A stretch of DNA of 64,000 bases from the NCBI GenBank assembly GCA_001856825.1, contig ATMD01000002.1, positions 310,004 through 374,003 on the forward strand, given 5' to 3'. The stretch comes from Thermoplasmatales archaeon I-plasma. GTDB lineage: Archaea > Thermoplasmatota > Thermoplasmata > Thermoplasmatales > GCA-001856825. Both the position numbers and the translations under genes were made by a program. The notes under the pieces were generated by a model. The model saw only the letters and a list, made by a program, of their open reading frames with translations. It was not told the origin of the DNA and ran no database searches. Numbering within the stretch: the stretch's first letter is position 1; each line of letters opens with the position of its first letter. Below, one piece after another: positions 7,238 to 15,958 of this stretch.

Positions 7238-8587
7238 CTATGGTAAGGGAATAGAGGGGAAATAATACATTATCGCAAGAAAGACTGCCAAGAATGCAAC
7301 TGAGAAGTAGATGTGGAGGGACGTGAAACTGGCAGTGAGCATATCAAGCAGATTCCTCTTCATATTCTTTCCGTTTCTAGCAATCCTGGTCAACCTCACT
7401 GCCCATGGGATAGTCAGAAGAGCGCCTAGAATGGGGAACAATCTAGGCTCGATAAGAACGGCTGATATAAAAAGAGGGTAAGAAGCCCATATAAGGAATA
7501 CGTAATAGATCAGTGATCCTTTATCCCCTAGATATAATGCGACGGTCTTGACCCCGGCTTCCTTATCGTCCTTCATGTCCCTCCAGTTATTGCCGTGTAG
7601 GATTGCAACTATTATCATACCTAGTGAGAAGGAAATGAGTAGCTGGGGGATGCCAACGTGACCGCCCTGCAGCACTAGAGAACCCAGGAAGATGCCTGGG
7701 CCGAAAGCGAGGAAAACAGCAAGATCGCCTAGCGCAATTCTCTTCCACCCAAACTTTGGCAGGCCGTAAATGACACCGGCTAACAATCCTATTATGACAT
7801 AAGGTATAATGACTGGTCTTAAAATTATGAGATAGATGCCAAGCGCTAGACCTACCACAAACACAAGCGTGGTGAAGAAGAGGAATTTACTGGTTGGTAT
7901 GAGCCTGTCTATCAGGACCCTGGCACCTGCCGATCCCATTCCTTCAGGTTTGTCTGTTTTCAATGTAAAATCGAAGTAATCGCTGTATGCATTGAAAGCT
8001 CCATGTACCAGAATCAAAGATATGGCGGACAGCAACAGTAGGTACAAATTAGTTCTAGCTGAAAAACTGACCTGGAAAGCAATCAGAGCTCCAAAAATCA
8101 GCGATGTAACGCTCTGCTGAAAAGACCACGGACGGAGAGCCCTCCAGTAGCGAAACGTCTTCTTCTCCGTCATCTCCTCCGGGCGGAACTTATTGTCTGT
8201 CTTCCTTGGTTGAGCACGGAAATCGCTGAACCTCACGTTATCTGGCTCAAGTTTGGCTATCAATACGTGACCAGATTTGACAAAGAGGGTATCCTCCGGA
8301 ACCTTATACAACAATGTTCCCCTCTCCTTGTGGAACTCCTTCGGCTCTCCCAGTATTGTAACCTTTCCGACCCCCTGGATGAACAGATCTGGTGTATCAA
8401 AATCAATTGTAAATACTACCGAATTGTTCTTTAGGATATTCCTAAGTGTTAGACTTCCCTTTTCAACGAGGAAAATGAGGCCGCCTTCAAGTGCATAGAA
8501 TACCTTCGCAGACCAGAGGCTTTCCCCTGTGGTAGAAATGACCATGGTTCTGCCTTTCCTAAGCAGGCTTAGAACCTCGTTTTCCAT
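7238..8587 (-). CDS. Fusion: PNPOx-like flavin barrel plus UbiA/MenA-type prenyltransferase
   Basis: The protein has 449 residues and two parts. Residues about 1-125 form a pyridoxamine-phosphate-oxidase-like split barrel (STTGESLWSAKVFY, LIFLVEKGS, VVFTIDFDTPDLFIQGVGK). Residues about 145-449 are a UbiA integral-membrane prenyltransferase with eight or nine hydrophobic helices and both Asp-rich motifs, NAYSDYFDF and NNWRDMKDDKEAG. The second motif is very like MenA, which prenylates 1,4-dihydroxy-2-naphthoate. ATG 8587 lies about 30 bp after ATTTATACG. An MqnD-like gene lies 1.5 kb upstream, supporting a menaquinone role. The flavin barrel's job is unknown. Confidence 0.85.
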   Translation of the reverse strand: MENEVLSLLRKGRTMVISTTGESLWSAKVFYALEGGLIFLVEKGSLTLRNILKNNSVVFTIDFDTPDLFIQGVGKVTILGEPKEFHKERGTLLYKVPEDTLFVKSGHVLIAKLEPDNVRFSDFRAQPRKTDNKFRPEEMTEKKTFRYWRALRPWSFQQSVTSLIFGALIAFQVSFSARTNLYLLLLSAISLILVHGAFNAYSDYFDFTLKTDKPEGMGSAGARVLIDRLIPTSKFLFFTTLVFVVGLALGIYLIILRPVIIPYVIIGLLAGVIYGLPKFGWKRIALGDLAVFLAFGPGIFLGSLVLQGGHVGIPQLLISFSLGMIIVAILHGNNWRDMKDDKEAGVKTVALYLGDKGSLIYYVFLIWASYPLFISAVLIEPRLFPILGALLTIPWAVRLTRIARNGKNMKRNLLDMLTASFTSLHIYFSVAFLAVFLAIMYYFPSIPLP

Positions 8588-8666
8588 CAATCCAATGAGG
8601 TCTAATTCGTATAAATAGGTTAACGCTTTACTTGTCCTCTTTCAGGATTTAGAGGGATTGATAGTT

Positions 8667-9020
8667 CTACTTTAATTCTTCCCTGAAAATCCTGTCGTAA
8701 ATGTTCTCCTCCCCTTCTTTCTGCGTGCTTAGTATGTTCTTTATCTTCATTTCGTTGATGTGCCAGTAATGGATCCTCCAAGTTTTTCCTTTCATAAGTG
8801 TGATATCCTCGCTACTGGTGGACAGGATTCCCGTTTCTTCGAGAGTGTAGAAAACATCCCGGTCTTGCTGTGAAAGTATGTTATCGACTAAGGTATCCTC
8901 AAACCCGAAGAAGCTGAGTACGTAATCCGCAAGTTCCTCTATTTCCTTCTGATTCATTCCGGACGGTTTGAATATAACGTTTAGGGCAGTAACTAGCTCC
9001 TCCCTTTTGATCACCGTCAT
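8667..9020 (-). CDS. Uncharacterised Thermoplasmata-type protein
   Basis: The product has 117 residues, acidic and mostly helical, with no signal peptide or membrane segment. Visible features are an N-terminal helical part (residues 5-60, ELADYVLSFFGF) and a central TLEETGILSTSSEDITL followed by KTWRIHYWHIN, which looks like a winged-helix-type response element (inference). It resembles the DUF6015 type described from Thermoplasmata, but the assignment is from memory. It is codirectional with the MenA-like and isomerase genes. Function unknown. Confidence 0.7.
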   Translation of the reverse strand: MTVIKREELVTALNVIFKPSGMNQKEIEELADYVLSFFGFEDTLVDNILSQQDRDVFYTLEETGILSTSSEDITLMKGKTWRIHYWHINEMKIKNILSTQKEGEENIYDRIFREELK

Positions 9021-9118
9021 CTCGATTTCATGGTTTAAATGGACAACATATTTATAATTTCGTTAAACGGGTTTATACACTTTTACCCTAATCCGAAGTA
9101 GATTCTACAGAAACTGCC

Positions 9119-10052
9119 TCAGCTCCTCTCTTTCAATTCTCTCTTGAGATCCTCTATGATCGAGACGTTCCTGGGATCAACATCCCTTTTTTTTGCAAGG
9201 AAATATGAGATGTAATCTCCTTTGTGAATAAGGGTGAAGATGTTGGAGAAAATGGTATTTCCGTCCCCCTCTACATTCGCCATTTTAATCTTGCATAGCT
9301 TTGAAGTGATCCTGATCCTGTCCGCTATCTCCCTTTCGATTTGTTTATGAGTAAGCACGAAGAAGTAGAACTCCTCTTTCCTGTATGTATTCTCTAGGGC
9401 CATCGTATCGTTGTGATTCAATTCAGGAAATGACGCGGAATAGGCCAGAACCTTGGCATTTTCATTAAACTGAGTCTTCCACCTGTAGGCAACTCCTTCT
9501 AATTTTGGAGTACCGAATATTACAGGTATCTTGTTCGAGGAAAATATTTCATCTGCAAATTCTTGCCAAGTCCCAATATTCCTATCTATTTTCGCCAGGT
9601 GCTCCTTCGCATTGTCTACTTCAGAATCGTCGAATAGATCAAACGCTCTTAGGAGGGGAATGGTAAGATATCCAACTGCAGATCTGGGTTGGTAGCCCTT
9701 AGGTATGATTACAGTGGAGTTTAAAATTTCAGCCAGCTTACCTCCAGATGTGATTCCTCTTATCACCGCCCCCCTCTCCTTTGCTCTCTTTACTGCATGG
9801 AGTGTTTCCTCCGTGTTACCCGAATAGCTGACGGCAACAAACAGCGTATTGGAATCAACGAATTTGGGTATTTCATATGAATTAACCAGTGTCACTGGGT
9901 TTAACGGTATAAAGGTCCTGAAAAATCTTTCCTGCAATTCCCGAACCTCCCATCCCCGCAATGACTATCTTATTGATTCCATCAGGCACATCTATCTTCC
10001 CTTGAAACGAAAGTTGATCCTTCAGTGAAACAATTTCTTCAACGAATTCCAT
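9119..10052 (-). pseudogene. Phosphoglucose/phosphomannose isomerase, one frameshift
   Basis: The ORF 9119-9961 encodes 280 residues with SIS motifs (SYSGNTEETL) and the PGI/PMI active-site sequence FPELNHND. The family's N-terminal motif GMGGSGIAG is in another frame: starting at ATG 10052, MEFVEEIVSLKDQ... reads to IVIAGMGGSGIAGKIFQDLYTVKP. Dropping one base in the GGGTTT run at 9897-9902 joins this directly to VTLVNSYEIPKF. The repaired protein would be about 310 residues, the usual archaeal length (about 300). So the gene has a 1-bp insertion, or the sequence has an indel error. Without repair, the substrate phosphate-binding segment is lost. Confidence 0.85.
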
Positions 10053-10109
10053 TGATCAACATGAAATCATGCGTTATTAATAAGTATGCCTTTTTCTTGC
10101 CAGCAGTCT

Positions 10110-10844
10110 TCAAAATTTCAAGTACGATACACGGAATCCCTTATTCCCCATTTCACGATTAAGCGCTCGTAGAGATTCAAGCTCTTCTTCAGTTATCGAA
10201 AGGGTGTTCTTGTTGACGAAATGGAATATAACCCTCTTGAGCATCTCAATATTTTCAATACCATGGGCGACTGCTATCTCCCTTATTAAATCAGACGCGT
10301 TGTTAAGAGCATACTTAACTGATGCACTGATAGCATCCTCTACTGTCCCCTTCAGGTCCTTTTCTGATCTCTTTATAAGGGCGGAATAAAGAGGGAAAGG
10401 AAGGTCATTCGCAATTCTAGACCACTTGTTATAAAGATCAAATTTCTCAGGAGTTCTCCTGAGGCTCAGCATTGCTACTCTAGGCTCCATAATTGCAGGA
10501 GATCCGCTGCCCTCTTTGATGTGGACTCCGTCCATTAGTATCCGTACATAGTATCTTGACAGGAAATCATGTTCGCCAACGAACACTTCGCCCTCGTCCC
10601 CTCTTGAATTTATTATCTGGGGCCCGGAGAAATAAGAAAATATGTTTCCCGCCTTAAGAAGGGAATAGTTGTTGAAGTTAAGAATTGCTAAAGGAGCAGG
10701 AACAAACGCGATGTCTGTCTTAAGCTCTTCATCAAATTCTGTAAGCGCATCACAATGGAACTTTGGATATTGGGGGAACTTATCTGAGCATAAACCCTTG
10801 AGAATGAAATGATATTCCGGTACGTCCGGAAATACTATTTCCAT
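10110..10844 (-). CDS. MqnA/MqnD-family menaquinone biosynthesis protein
   Basis: This 244-residue cytoplasmic protein has the periplasmic-binding-like fold of the futalosine-pathway enzymes. Shared patterns are DIAFVPAPLAI followed by NYSLLKAG, the linker DLYNKWSRIANDLPFPLYS (compare the LPF segment of MqnA/MqnD), and a helical end with SVKYALNNASDLIREIA and FVNKNTLSITEEE, closest to MqnD. MqnD makes 1,4-dihydroxy-6-naphthoate. The MenA-like fusion nearby supports a quinone role. Identity between MqnA, MqnD and a related enzyme is not settled. It begins at ATG 10844, divergent from the acyl-CoA dehydrogenase. Confidence 0.65.
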   Translation of the reverse strand: MEIVFPDVPEYHFILKGLCSDKFPQYPKFHCDALTEFDEELKTDIAFVPAPLAILNFNNYSLLKAGNIFSYFSGPQIINSRGDEGEVFVGEHDFLSRYYVRILMDGVHIKEGSGSPAIMEPRVAMLSLRRTPEKFDLYNKWSRIANDLPFPLYSALIKRSEKDLKGTVEDAISASVKYALNNASDLIREIAVAHGIENIEMLKRVIFHFVNKNTLSITEEELESLRALNREMGNKGFRVSYLKF

Positions 10845-10935
10845 GGTAGTACAACATGCAGTTTGAATGCTAATAACCTTCGGTATTTTTCAGGGAAATA
10901 TTTTAATTTAAATACAGATAATGAGAAGAAGAGAT

Positions 10936-12063
10936 ATGGATTTTAATCTCCCAGAGAATACACGAGCCATCAGGGATTTGGTGAGAGAGTTTTCACAGAA
11001 AAAGATAGAGCCAATTGCAGCAAAAATAGATAGAGATGATGAATTTCCAGTTCAAATATTCAGGGAGATGGGGAAACTCGGACTGCTTGGTCTAACAATA
11101 GCAGAGGAGTATGGTGGAGCAGGACTGGATTATCTCACGGAGGGAGTTGCCCTGGAGGAGATATCCTACTACTCCGGTTCATTCGGTCTTTCTTACGGTG
11201 CACACAACAATCTGGTGGTAGATAGCATATACAGGAATGCAAACAATGAACAGAAGGAGAGGTACCTTCCGGGCCTGGTATCGGGAGAGAGGATTGGGTC
11301 CCTGTGCCTTACAGAGCCAGGGGCTGGGTCAGATGCACTTGGAGGGATGAAGACCGTTTATGAATTGAAGGGGGGAGGGTACGAAATAAACGGTTCCAAG
11401 ACTTTCATAACCAACGCGCCTTTGGCAGATATCTTTCTGGTCTATGCACGCAATGGGAAATCCTATTCTGCATTCATACTGGAGAGACGTGATGGTGTTG
11501 AGACTCCCAGGAAGATCAAGAAGCTCGGGATGAGGGGGTCACCGACGGGAGAGGTGGTCTTCAGGAACGTGCATGTAGGGGGTGAGCGTGTTCTTAAGGG
11601 AGAGGGGCATGGGCGCAGCATAATTTACAACGGCCTGAATGCAGAAAGGGCCGTTCTGGCTTTCGGCCCACTCGGAATTGCGAGAAGGGCGCTAGATGAG
11701 GCAATTGGCTACAGCAACCAGAGGGAACAGTTCGGCAGGAAGATAGGGGAATTCGAACTTATCCAGGAGAAGCTGGCTTATATGTTCACTCGGCTGGAGG
11801 CGGCCAGACTGCTAGCATACAAAGCCGCTTTTCTTGTTACAGAGAAGATATCTGATCCTTCATATGCGGCAGCTTCCATCATGATGGCTTCTGAAACAGC
11901 GACCCAGATCGCGAAGGAGGCGCTGCAGATTTTTGGAGGATATGGGTACACGGAAGATTATCCGCTTGAACGATTACTGCGCGATGCAATATTATACGAG
12001 ATAGGGGCTGGAACAACTGAGATAAGAAAGATAGTCATAGGAAAGGCACTCCTTAAGAGATAG
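10936..12063 (+). CDS. Acyl-CoA dehydrogenase
   Basis: This 375-residue flavoenzyme has all three acyl-CoA dehydrogenase regions: an N-terminal helical domain (MDFNLPENTRAIRDLVREF), a middle domain with CLTEPGAGSDA and the substrate segment INGSKTFITNA, and a C-terminal helical domain with QIFGGYGYTEDYPLERLLRDA. The catalytic base is probably the Glu in LYEIGAGTTEI, placed as in short-chain enzymes. The track starts at 10921, but ATG 10936 matches the family N terminus and lies about 25 bp after the TATA-like ATTTAAATAC, so a leaderless start there is likely. It dehydrogenates acyl-CoA and passes electrons to ETF. No ETF gene is in the window. Confidence 0.93.
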   Translation: MDFNLPENTRAIRDLVREFSQKKIEPIAAKIDRDDEFPVQIFREMGKLGLLGLTIAEEYGGAGLDYLTEGVALEEISYYSGSFGLSYGAHNNLVVDSIYRNANNEQKERYLPGLVSGERIGSLCLTEPGAGSDALGGMKTVYELKGGGYEINGSKTFITNAPLADIFLVYARNGKSYSAFILERRDGVETPRKIKKLGMRGSPTGEVVFRNVHVGGERVLKGEGHGRSIIYNGLNAERAVLAFGPLGIARRALDEAIGYSNQREQFGRKIGEFELIQEKLAYMFTRLEAARLLAYKAAFLVTEKISDPSYAAASIMMASETATQIAKEALQIFGGYGYTEDYPLERLLRDAILYEIGAGTTEIRKIVIGKALLKR

Positions 12064-12209
12064 GCCCCGGGGTCAGCCAGATGGAAAACGGCAATGGAAT
12101 ATGAGGTAACTTCAATCATTCCCATTTACTGTTACAGTTCCCTATTGCATTTTCATATTTCCTGACAAAAGTATTAAAACGAACTTTACTATGTTATCAC
12201 GGTGATTTA

Positions 12210-12833
12210 ATGGTTGAATATAAGGGACTGAAGAAATATGAGCTACCGCAGTTGCCATACAGAATCGATGGACTTGAACCCCACATCAGCAAGGATATAG
12301 TGGACGTTCACTACAACGGCCACCATAAGGGCTACGTAAATACGGCCAATAATCTCATAGACAGGCTGAACGGGATTGTAAAAGAGGAAGTTAAGAGCTA
12401 TGACATCCACGGTGTCCTGAGAAATCTCACATTCAACATAAACGGGGACAAGCTCCATACGCTTTATTGGAACAATATGGCGCCAGAAGGCAAAGGCGGG
12501 GACAAACCTGGAGGAAAGCTTGGTGACCTGATAGAACAGCAATATGGTAGCTACGAAAAGTTCAGGAAGTTATTCACAGAGGCTGCAAACTCAAATCCCG
12601 GCACAGGATGGGCGGTCCTGACGTATGACAAGGAAAACAGCAATCTTAACGTAATGACAGTGGAAAATCATTTCATGAACCATCTTGCGGAGATGCCGAT
12701 AGTCCTGATTCTGGACGAGTTTGAGCATGCATATTACCTTCAGTACAAGAACAAGAGGGCTGACTACGTAGGTGCGTGGTGGCACATAGTCAACTGGGAT
12801 GAGGCAAACAAGAAACTTGAGAAGCTGCTGTGA
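12210..12833 (+). CDS. sod: Superoxide dismutase (Fe/Mn)
   Basis: The 207-residue protein matches iron/manganese superoxide dismutase. Metal ligands are recognisable: His in [19 protein letters not shown] (first and nearby active-site His), His in LHTLYWNNM, Asp in [14 protein letters not shown], and its neighbouring His. It dismutates superoxide in the cytoplasm. GGTGAT ends 3 nt before the ATG, a strong local Shine-Dalgarno site that serves as a comparison for lysS. A TATA-like TATTAAAAC lies near 12171. Metal choice cannot be told with certainty. Confidence 0.95.
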   Translation: MVEYKGLKKYELPQLPYRIDGLEPHISKDIVDVHYNGHHKGYVNTANNLIDRLNGIVKEEVKSYDIHGVLRNLTFNINGDKLHTLYWNNMAPEGKGGDKPGGKLGDLIEQQYGSYEKFRKLFTEAANSNPGTGWAVLTYDKENSNLNVMTVENHFMNHLAEMPIVLILDEFEHAYYLQYKNKRADYVGAWWHIVNWDEANKKLEKLL

Positions 12834-13255
12834 CTGAAACCCCTTGATTTAGAGAATTCGAAATTTGGATATAAGGGGCACACAGGTGTGATTATCTAAA
12901 GACCCTTTGTATCCTCCATTTTTATTGGTAATCTAGCTGAAATTTCTTATTGACCCAAAATTCATTTTTCCATCACTATTAACCAGGATTTTTGACTCCG
13001 TACTAAAATGAGATCGCAGGTTGTTCAACTTCTCTTAGAATCTGAAAATAGAGTAAAGCGGAAGCTGTAACTACTCACTTGAGACGTAGATTTAGGCGTA
13101 TTCATCAAATCAGGCAGATTGCTAAGAGGAGATTAAACTCACTGCCCGATAGGAGGGGCCAAGGGGCAGTGAGCAATTGACTAACTGAATTTGATATATC
13201 TATATTTCTACTTTCATTAAGACAACTGTCTTTCTCCACCCTTCTTATCAGTCCG
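12834..13255. other. Intergenic stretch with one hairpin
   Basis: This 422-bp stretch lies between convergent sod and tldE. The only clear structure is the inverted repeat at 13138-13173, listed separately. ORFs on either strand look like shadows. Confidence 0.4.
13138..13173. repeat. Perfect 10-bp inverted repeat (hairpin)
   Basis: CTCACTGCCC (13138-13147) and GGGCAGTGAG (13164-13173) are exact inverted copies with a 16-nt loop. This GC-rich stem stands out in AT-rich sequence about 85 bp beyond the tldE stop codon. It could be a 3' UTR structure, a terminator of the minus-strand operon, or part of a small RNA. No strong U-run follows on either strand. Confidence 0.5.
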
Positions 13256-14554
13256 TTACTTGCTTCTAGAGATGTTAACCTCTGCAGCTTCAACAAAAGG
13301 TGACCTGGTGTGCATTGTCTCGTCCCACCATTTGACTTTCTTAGTCTCCCTGCTTATTCCTTCTATGTTCTTGTAGATGTTAATTAGGGAGTCAGAAATC
13401 CTGATCCCGCTCCAGCTCTCTTTAATCTCACCGTTCTCGATGTAGAATATCCCATCGCGGGGTATGGTAGAGAATACACCTTCCCTGTAATCCTGGAACC
13501 TTGTGTACCAGGTGTTGTTAATGAACAGACCTTTCTTCATTGACGCTATCATGTCATCTAAGTCCTCATTCCCAGGTTCTACAGAAATCTGCCAAGGTGC
13601 AGGGCTGATTATTCCTGCATTACCCGTCGTTTCCGTGTGATACTTGCTCGCAGTTGAAAAGTTGTGAAGCAGACTCTTCACGACCCCCTTCTCTATCACA
13701 GGCGTCTTTCTAGCTGGGCTCCCCTCATCGTCAAAAGTTCTTGAATTGAACATGGAGTCGTCTGTTGGGTCATCGTATACAGTGAATGATCTACTGCCGA
13801 CCTTTTCCCCCATCCTTCCAGCGAACATCGACATTCCAGAATCTACCTGGAATGCAGAAGCCATGGGAACCGTGTAAGAAACAAGGGAGGCAAAACAGAG
13901 GGGGCTGAAAATCACGTTGTACCTTCCTTCCCTACCTTCCTTGATGCTTTTCACCTTTCTAGCCAGGTCCATTATTTCATCTTTCTGTCTCATTAGGTCC
14001 TGGAGGTCATCGTCTGAGGATGTGGCAAACGATGTTTGCAACGGGTAGTCATGATCATTAAATGCCCTTGCAACAAATTCCACCCCAAACTGTCTTTCAG
14101 TACCTTCGTTGAAAGGAGTCTTCATCTGTTCTTCCGTTTCCTTCTTGTAAAAGACACCTCCTGTCCTCTTCACAAAAGGTTTCACGTCATTAATGAAATC
14201 TGTTACAAATTGCTGTGCCTCGACCTCCCTTAGCTTTGCGTCGTTCATCCTCTTCTTCCTGTAGTTATTCTTCTTGTCGTTCAGGCTGACAAAATCAGTA
14301 TTCTCCCCTATCTTTTCAATCGCTGATATGGAACGGGGGAGGATCTTATCCAGATCCTTCTCGTTCTTCAAGTCAAACATGAAGGTTCGTCCATTCTTTG
14401 CAAGGAATACTGAGGCGAGTTCTTCATTCCATTCATTGCTTATGTCTATTACGTTGTTTGAGAATCGTATCTGAGTCACTCTTGTCCGGGAAAGATTTAC
14501 CGCTGCCTGATCAGATACCCTCTCCACTCTTCTAAAAATCTCTTCTATATCCAT
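13256..14554 (-). CDS. tldE: TldE/PmbA-type subunit of the TldD/TldE protease
   Basis: This 432-residue protein is the PmbA/TldE-type partner. It has the overall TldD/PmbA fold pattern but no HExxxH metal motif. Features include SSDDDLQDLMRQ near the middle, TRTFDDEGSPARKTPVI (family Gly-rich loop), and GIFYIENGEIKESWSGIRISD near the end. It should form a heterodimer with TldD and help bind unfolded peptide. It starts 6 bp after the tldD stop; the Shine-Dalgarno site GAGGTGA overlaps that stop, so the two are coupled. Confidence 0.9.
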   Translation of the reverse strand: MDIEEIFRRVERVSDQAAVNLSRTRVTQIRFSNNVIDISNEWNEELASVFLAKNGRTFMFDLKNEKDLDKILPRSISAIEKIGENTDFVSLNDKKNNYRKKRMNDAKLREVEAQQFVTDFINDVKPFVKRTGGVFYKKETEEQMKTPFNEGTERQFGVEFVARAFNDHDYPLQTSFATSSDDDLQDLMRQKDEIMDLARKVKSIKEGREGRYNVIFSPLCFASLVSYTVPMASAFQVDSGMSMFAGRMGEKVGSRSFTVYDDPTDDSMFNSRTFDDEGSPARKTPVIEKGVVKSLLHNFSTASKYHTETTGNAGIISPAPWQISVEPGNEDLDDMIASMKKGLFINNTWYTRFQDYREGVFSTIPRDGIFYIENGEIKESWSGIRISDSLINIYKNIEGISRETKKVKWWDETMHTRSPFVEAAEVNISRSK

Positions 14555-14560
14555 CAGATT

Positions 14561-15949
14561 TCACCTCACCTTCAGATTCCTTACCCGTATGTGAGGGCCC
14601 CCCATCCACACATCTACACCCTGCATCGGGTCTCCCTTCCCACAGGTGCCAGCGGAAAATTCAATGTCTTTCCCTATTGCATCTATGGAAGAGTAGAAAT
14701 TCACCGTAGTCGTCTCTATAACGGGTCTCCTGACTACTTCCTTTATTTCCCCGTTCTTAACATGATAAGCTTCCCTTCCAACATACTTCTCGTTGAACCT
14801 GATGTCATCTATGTTCCATTCTGTAAAGCTCTTCATGTAAATTCCTTCCTTCACCCCTTCAAGAAGCTCCTCCAGGCTGTGGTCCCTTGGTTCTATGAAC
14901 GTAGTGCTCATCCTGACCAGTGGTTCCTTGTCCCATTCCGATGATCTTGAAGCGGCGTTACTCTTTTCTCCGAGCCTCCCGGCACTCTCCCTGTTGCTGA
15001 GAAATTCGTTTATTATCCCCAACTTGTAAAGATATCTCTTCCTTGCCTTAACTCCGTCCCTGTCATACTTGTAGAACCCGAAACTGTGTTCGATGGTTGG
15101 GTCATCTACGAGATTTACAATATCCGAGCCTACTCTTTTCCCCCTGTCATCCTTTTTTATGAAAGATTCTCCTGCCTGGGCCATCTCCCTCCCTAGTATC
15201 CTGTCAGATTCAGTTGGATGGCCGGCACTTTCGTGCGCAACTATGCCCGAGATTTCAGGGCCGGCAATCAGGTCATATGTTCCATCTTCCAGTTTTTTAG
15301 CTTTTGCAGCCATCTTGAGAACATTAGACTCATGTTTCAGCTTATCAACCAGTTTCCAGCTATCAAATGCCTCGTAACCTCCAGAGTAGCCGACTTCCAC
15401 CGTTCCCTGCTCGAAGCTTCCATTCTCCATATATCCCATCATCGCAAACAGGCTGACCTTCGGCAGTCTGGACCTTATAGCCATCCCCTCAGAGCTTGTA
15501 TTGAACTCCTCCTCTATGTTATCTCCCAGAGCCAGGATCCTCATTGCAATCTTTTCATCGGCAAGGATTCCGTCAAGCTCCTTCAACCGATTCACCCTTT
15601 CTTCGAATGGCAGGTCCTCGATCTTCTGTTTCTGGCTCACTCTCCATTCGTCCTTCACAGGTGTTTCATTGGAAAAATTATCCCTTCCAGGATGTTCAGA
15701 CATCCTTGCTGCCCTGTCAATTTCTTCCTTTATCCTGTCCCAGCTGCCGATATTTATGGACGAGAAAGCAATGGACTTGTTCAGCATTCTTATTGCCATG
15801 CCTGAGTCGACTGTATACCCTGATGCAGATATTGCACCATTTTTCATCATTACAGAATTTCTTGTGGAAGAAAAGAACCTCACCTCTGCGTATTTCGACC
15901 TCTTGGATGCGTAGTCGAGTGCCTTGTCCACAAACTCTTCCATTTCCAT
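14561..15949 (-). CDS. tldD: TldD-type metalloprotease subunit
   Basis: The 462-residue product is TldD: the zinc-binding motif HESAGH (HExxxH) is seen in IVAHESAGHPTESDRILGR, followed by the family's GSDIVNLVDDPT and a C-terminal third-ligand region around GTCGKGDPMQGVDVWMGG. In the TldD/TldE heterodimer this is the catalytic half, which degrades short or unfolded peptides. It is followed directly by tldE and preceded by the CBS-domain gene, 9 bp away, so the three likely form an operon. The track's first codon is a TTG; ATG 15949 is preferred. Confidence 0.93.
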   Translation of the reverse strand: MEMEEFVDKALDYASKRSKYAEVRFFSSTRNSVMMKNGAISASGYTVDSGMAIRMLNKSIAFSSINIGSWDRIKEEIDRAARMSEHPGRDNFSNETPVKDEWRVSQKQKIEDLPFEERVNRLKELDGILADEKIAMRILALGDNIEEEFNTSSEGMAIRSRLPKVSLFAMMGYMENGSFEQGTVEVGYSGGYEAFDSWKLVDKLKHESNVLKMAAKAKKLEDGTYDLIAGPEISGIVAHESAGHPTESDRILGREMAQAGESFIKKDDRGKRVGSDIVNLVDDPTIEHSFGFYKYDRDGVKARKRYLYKLGIINEFLSNRESAGRLGEKSNAASRSSEWDKEPLVRMSTTFIEPRDHSLEELLEGVKEGIYMKSFTEWNIDDIRFNEKYVGREAYHVKNGEIKEVVRRPVIETTTVNFYSSIDAIGKDIEFSAGTCGKGDPMQGVDVWMGGPHIRVRNLKVR

Positions 15950-15958
15950 CAACCTACT

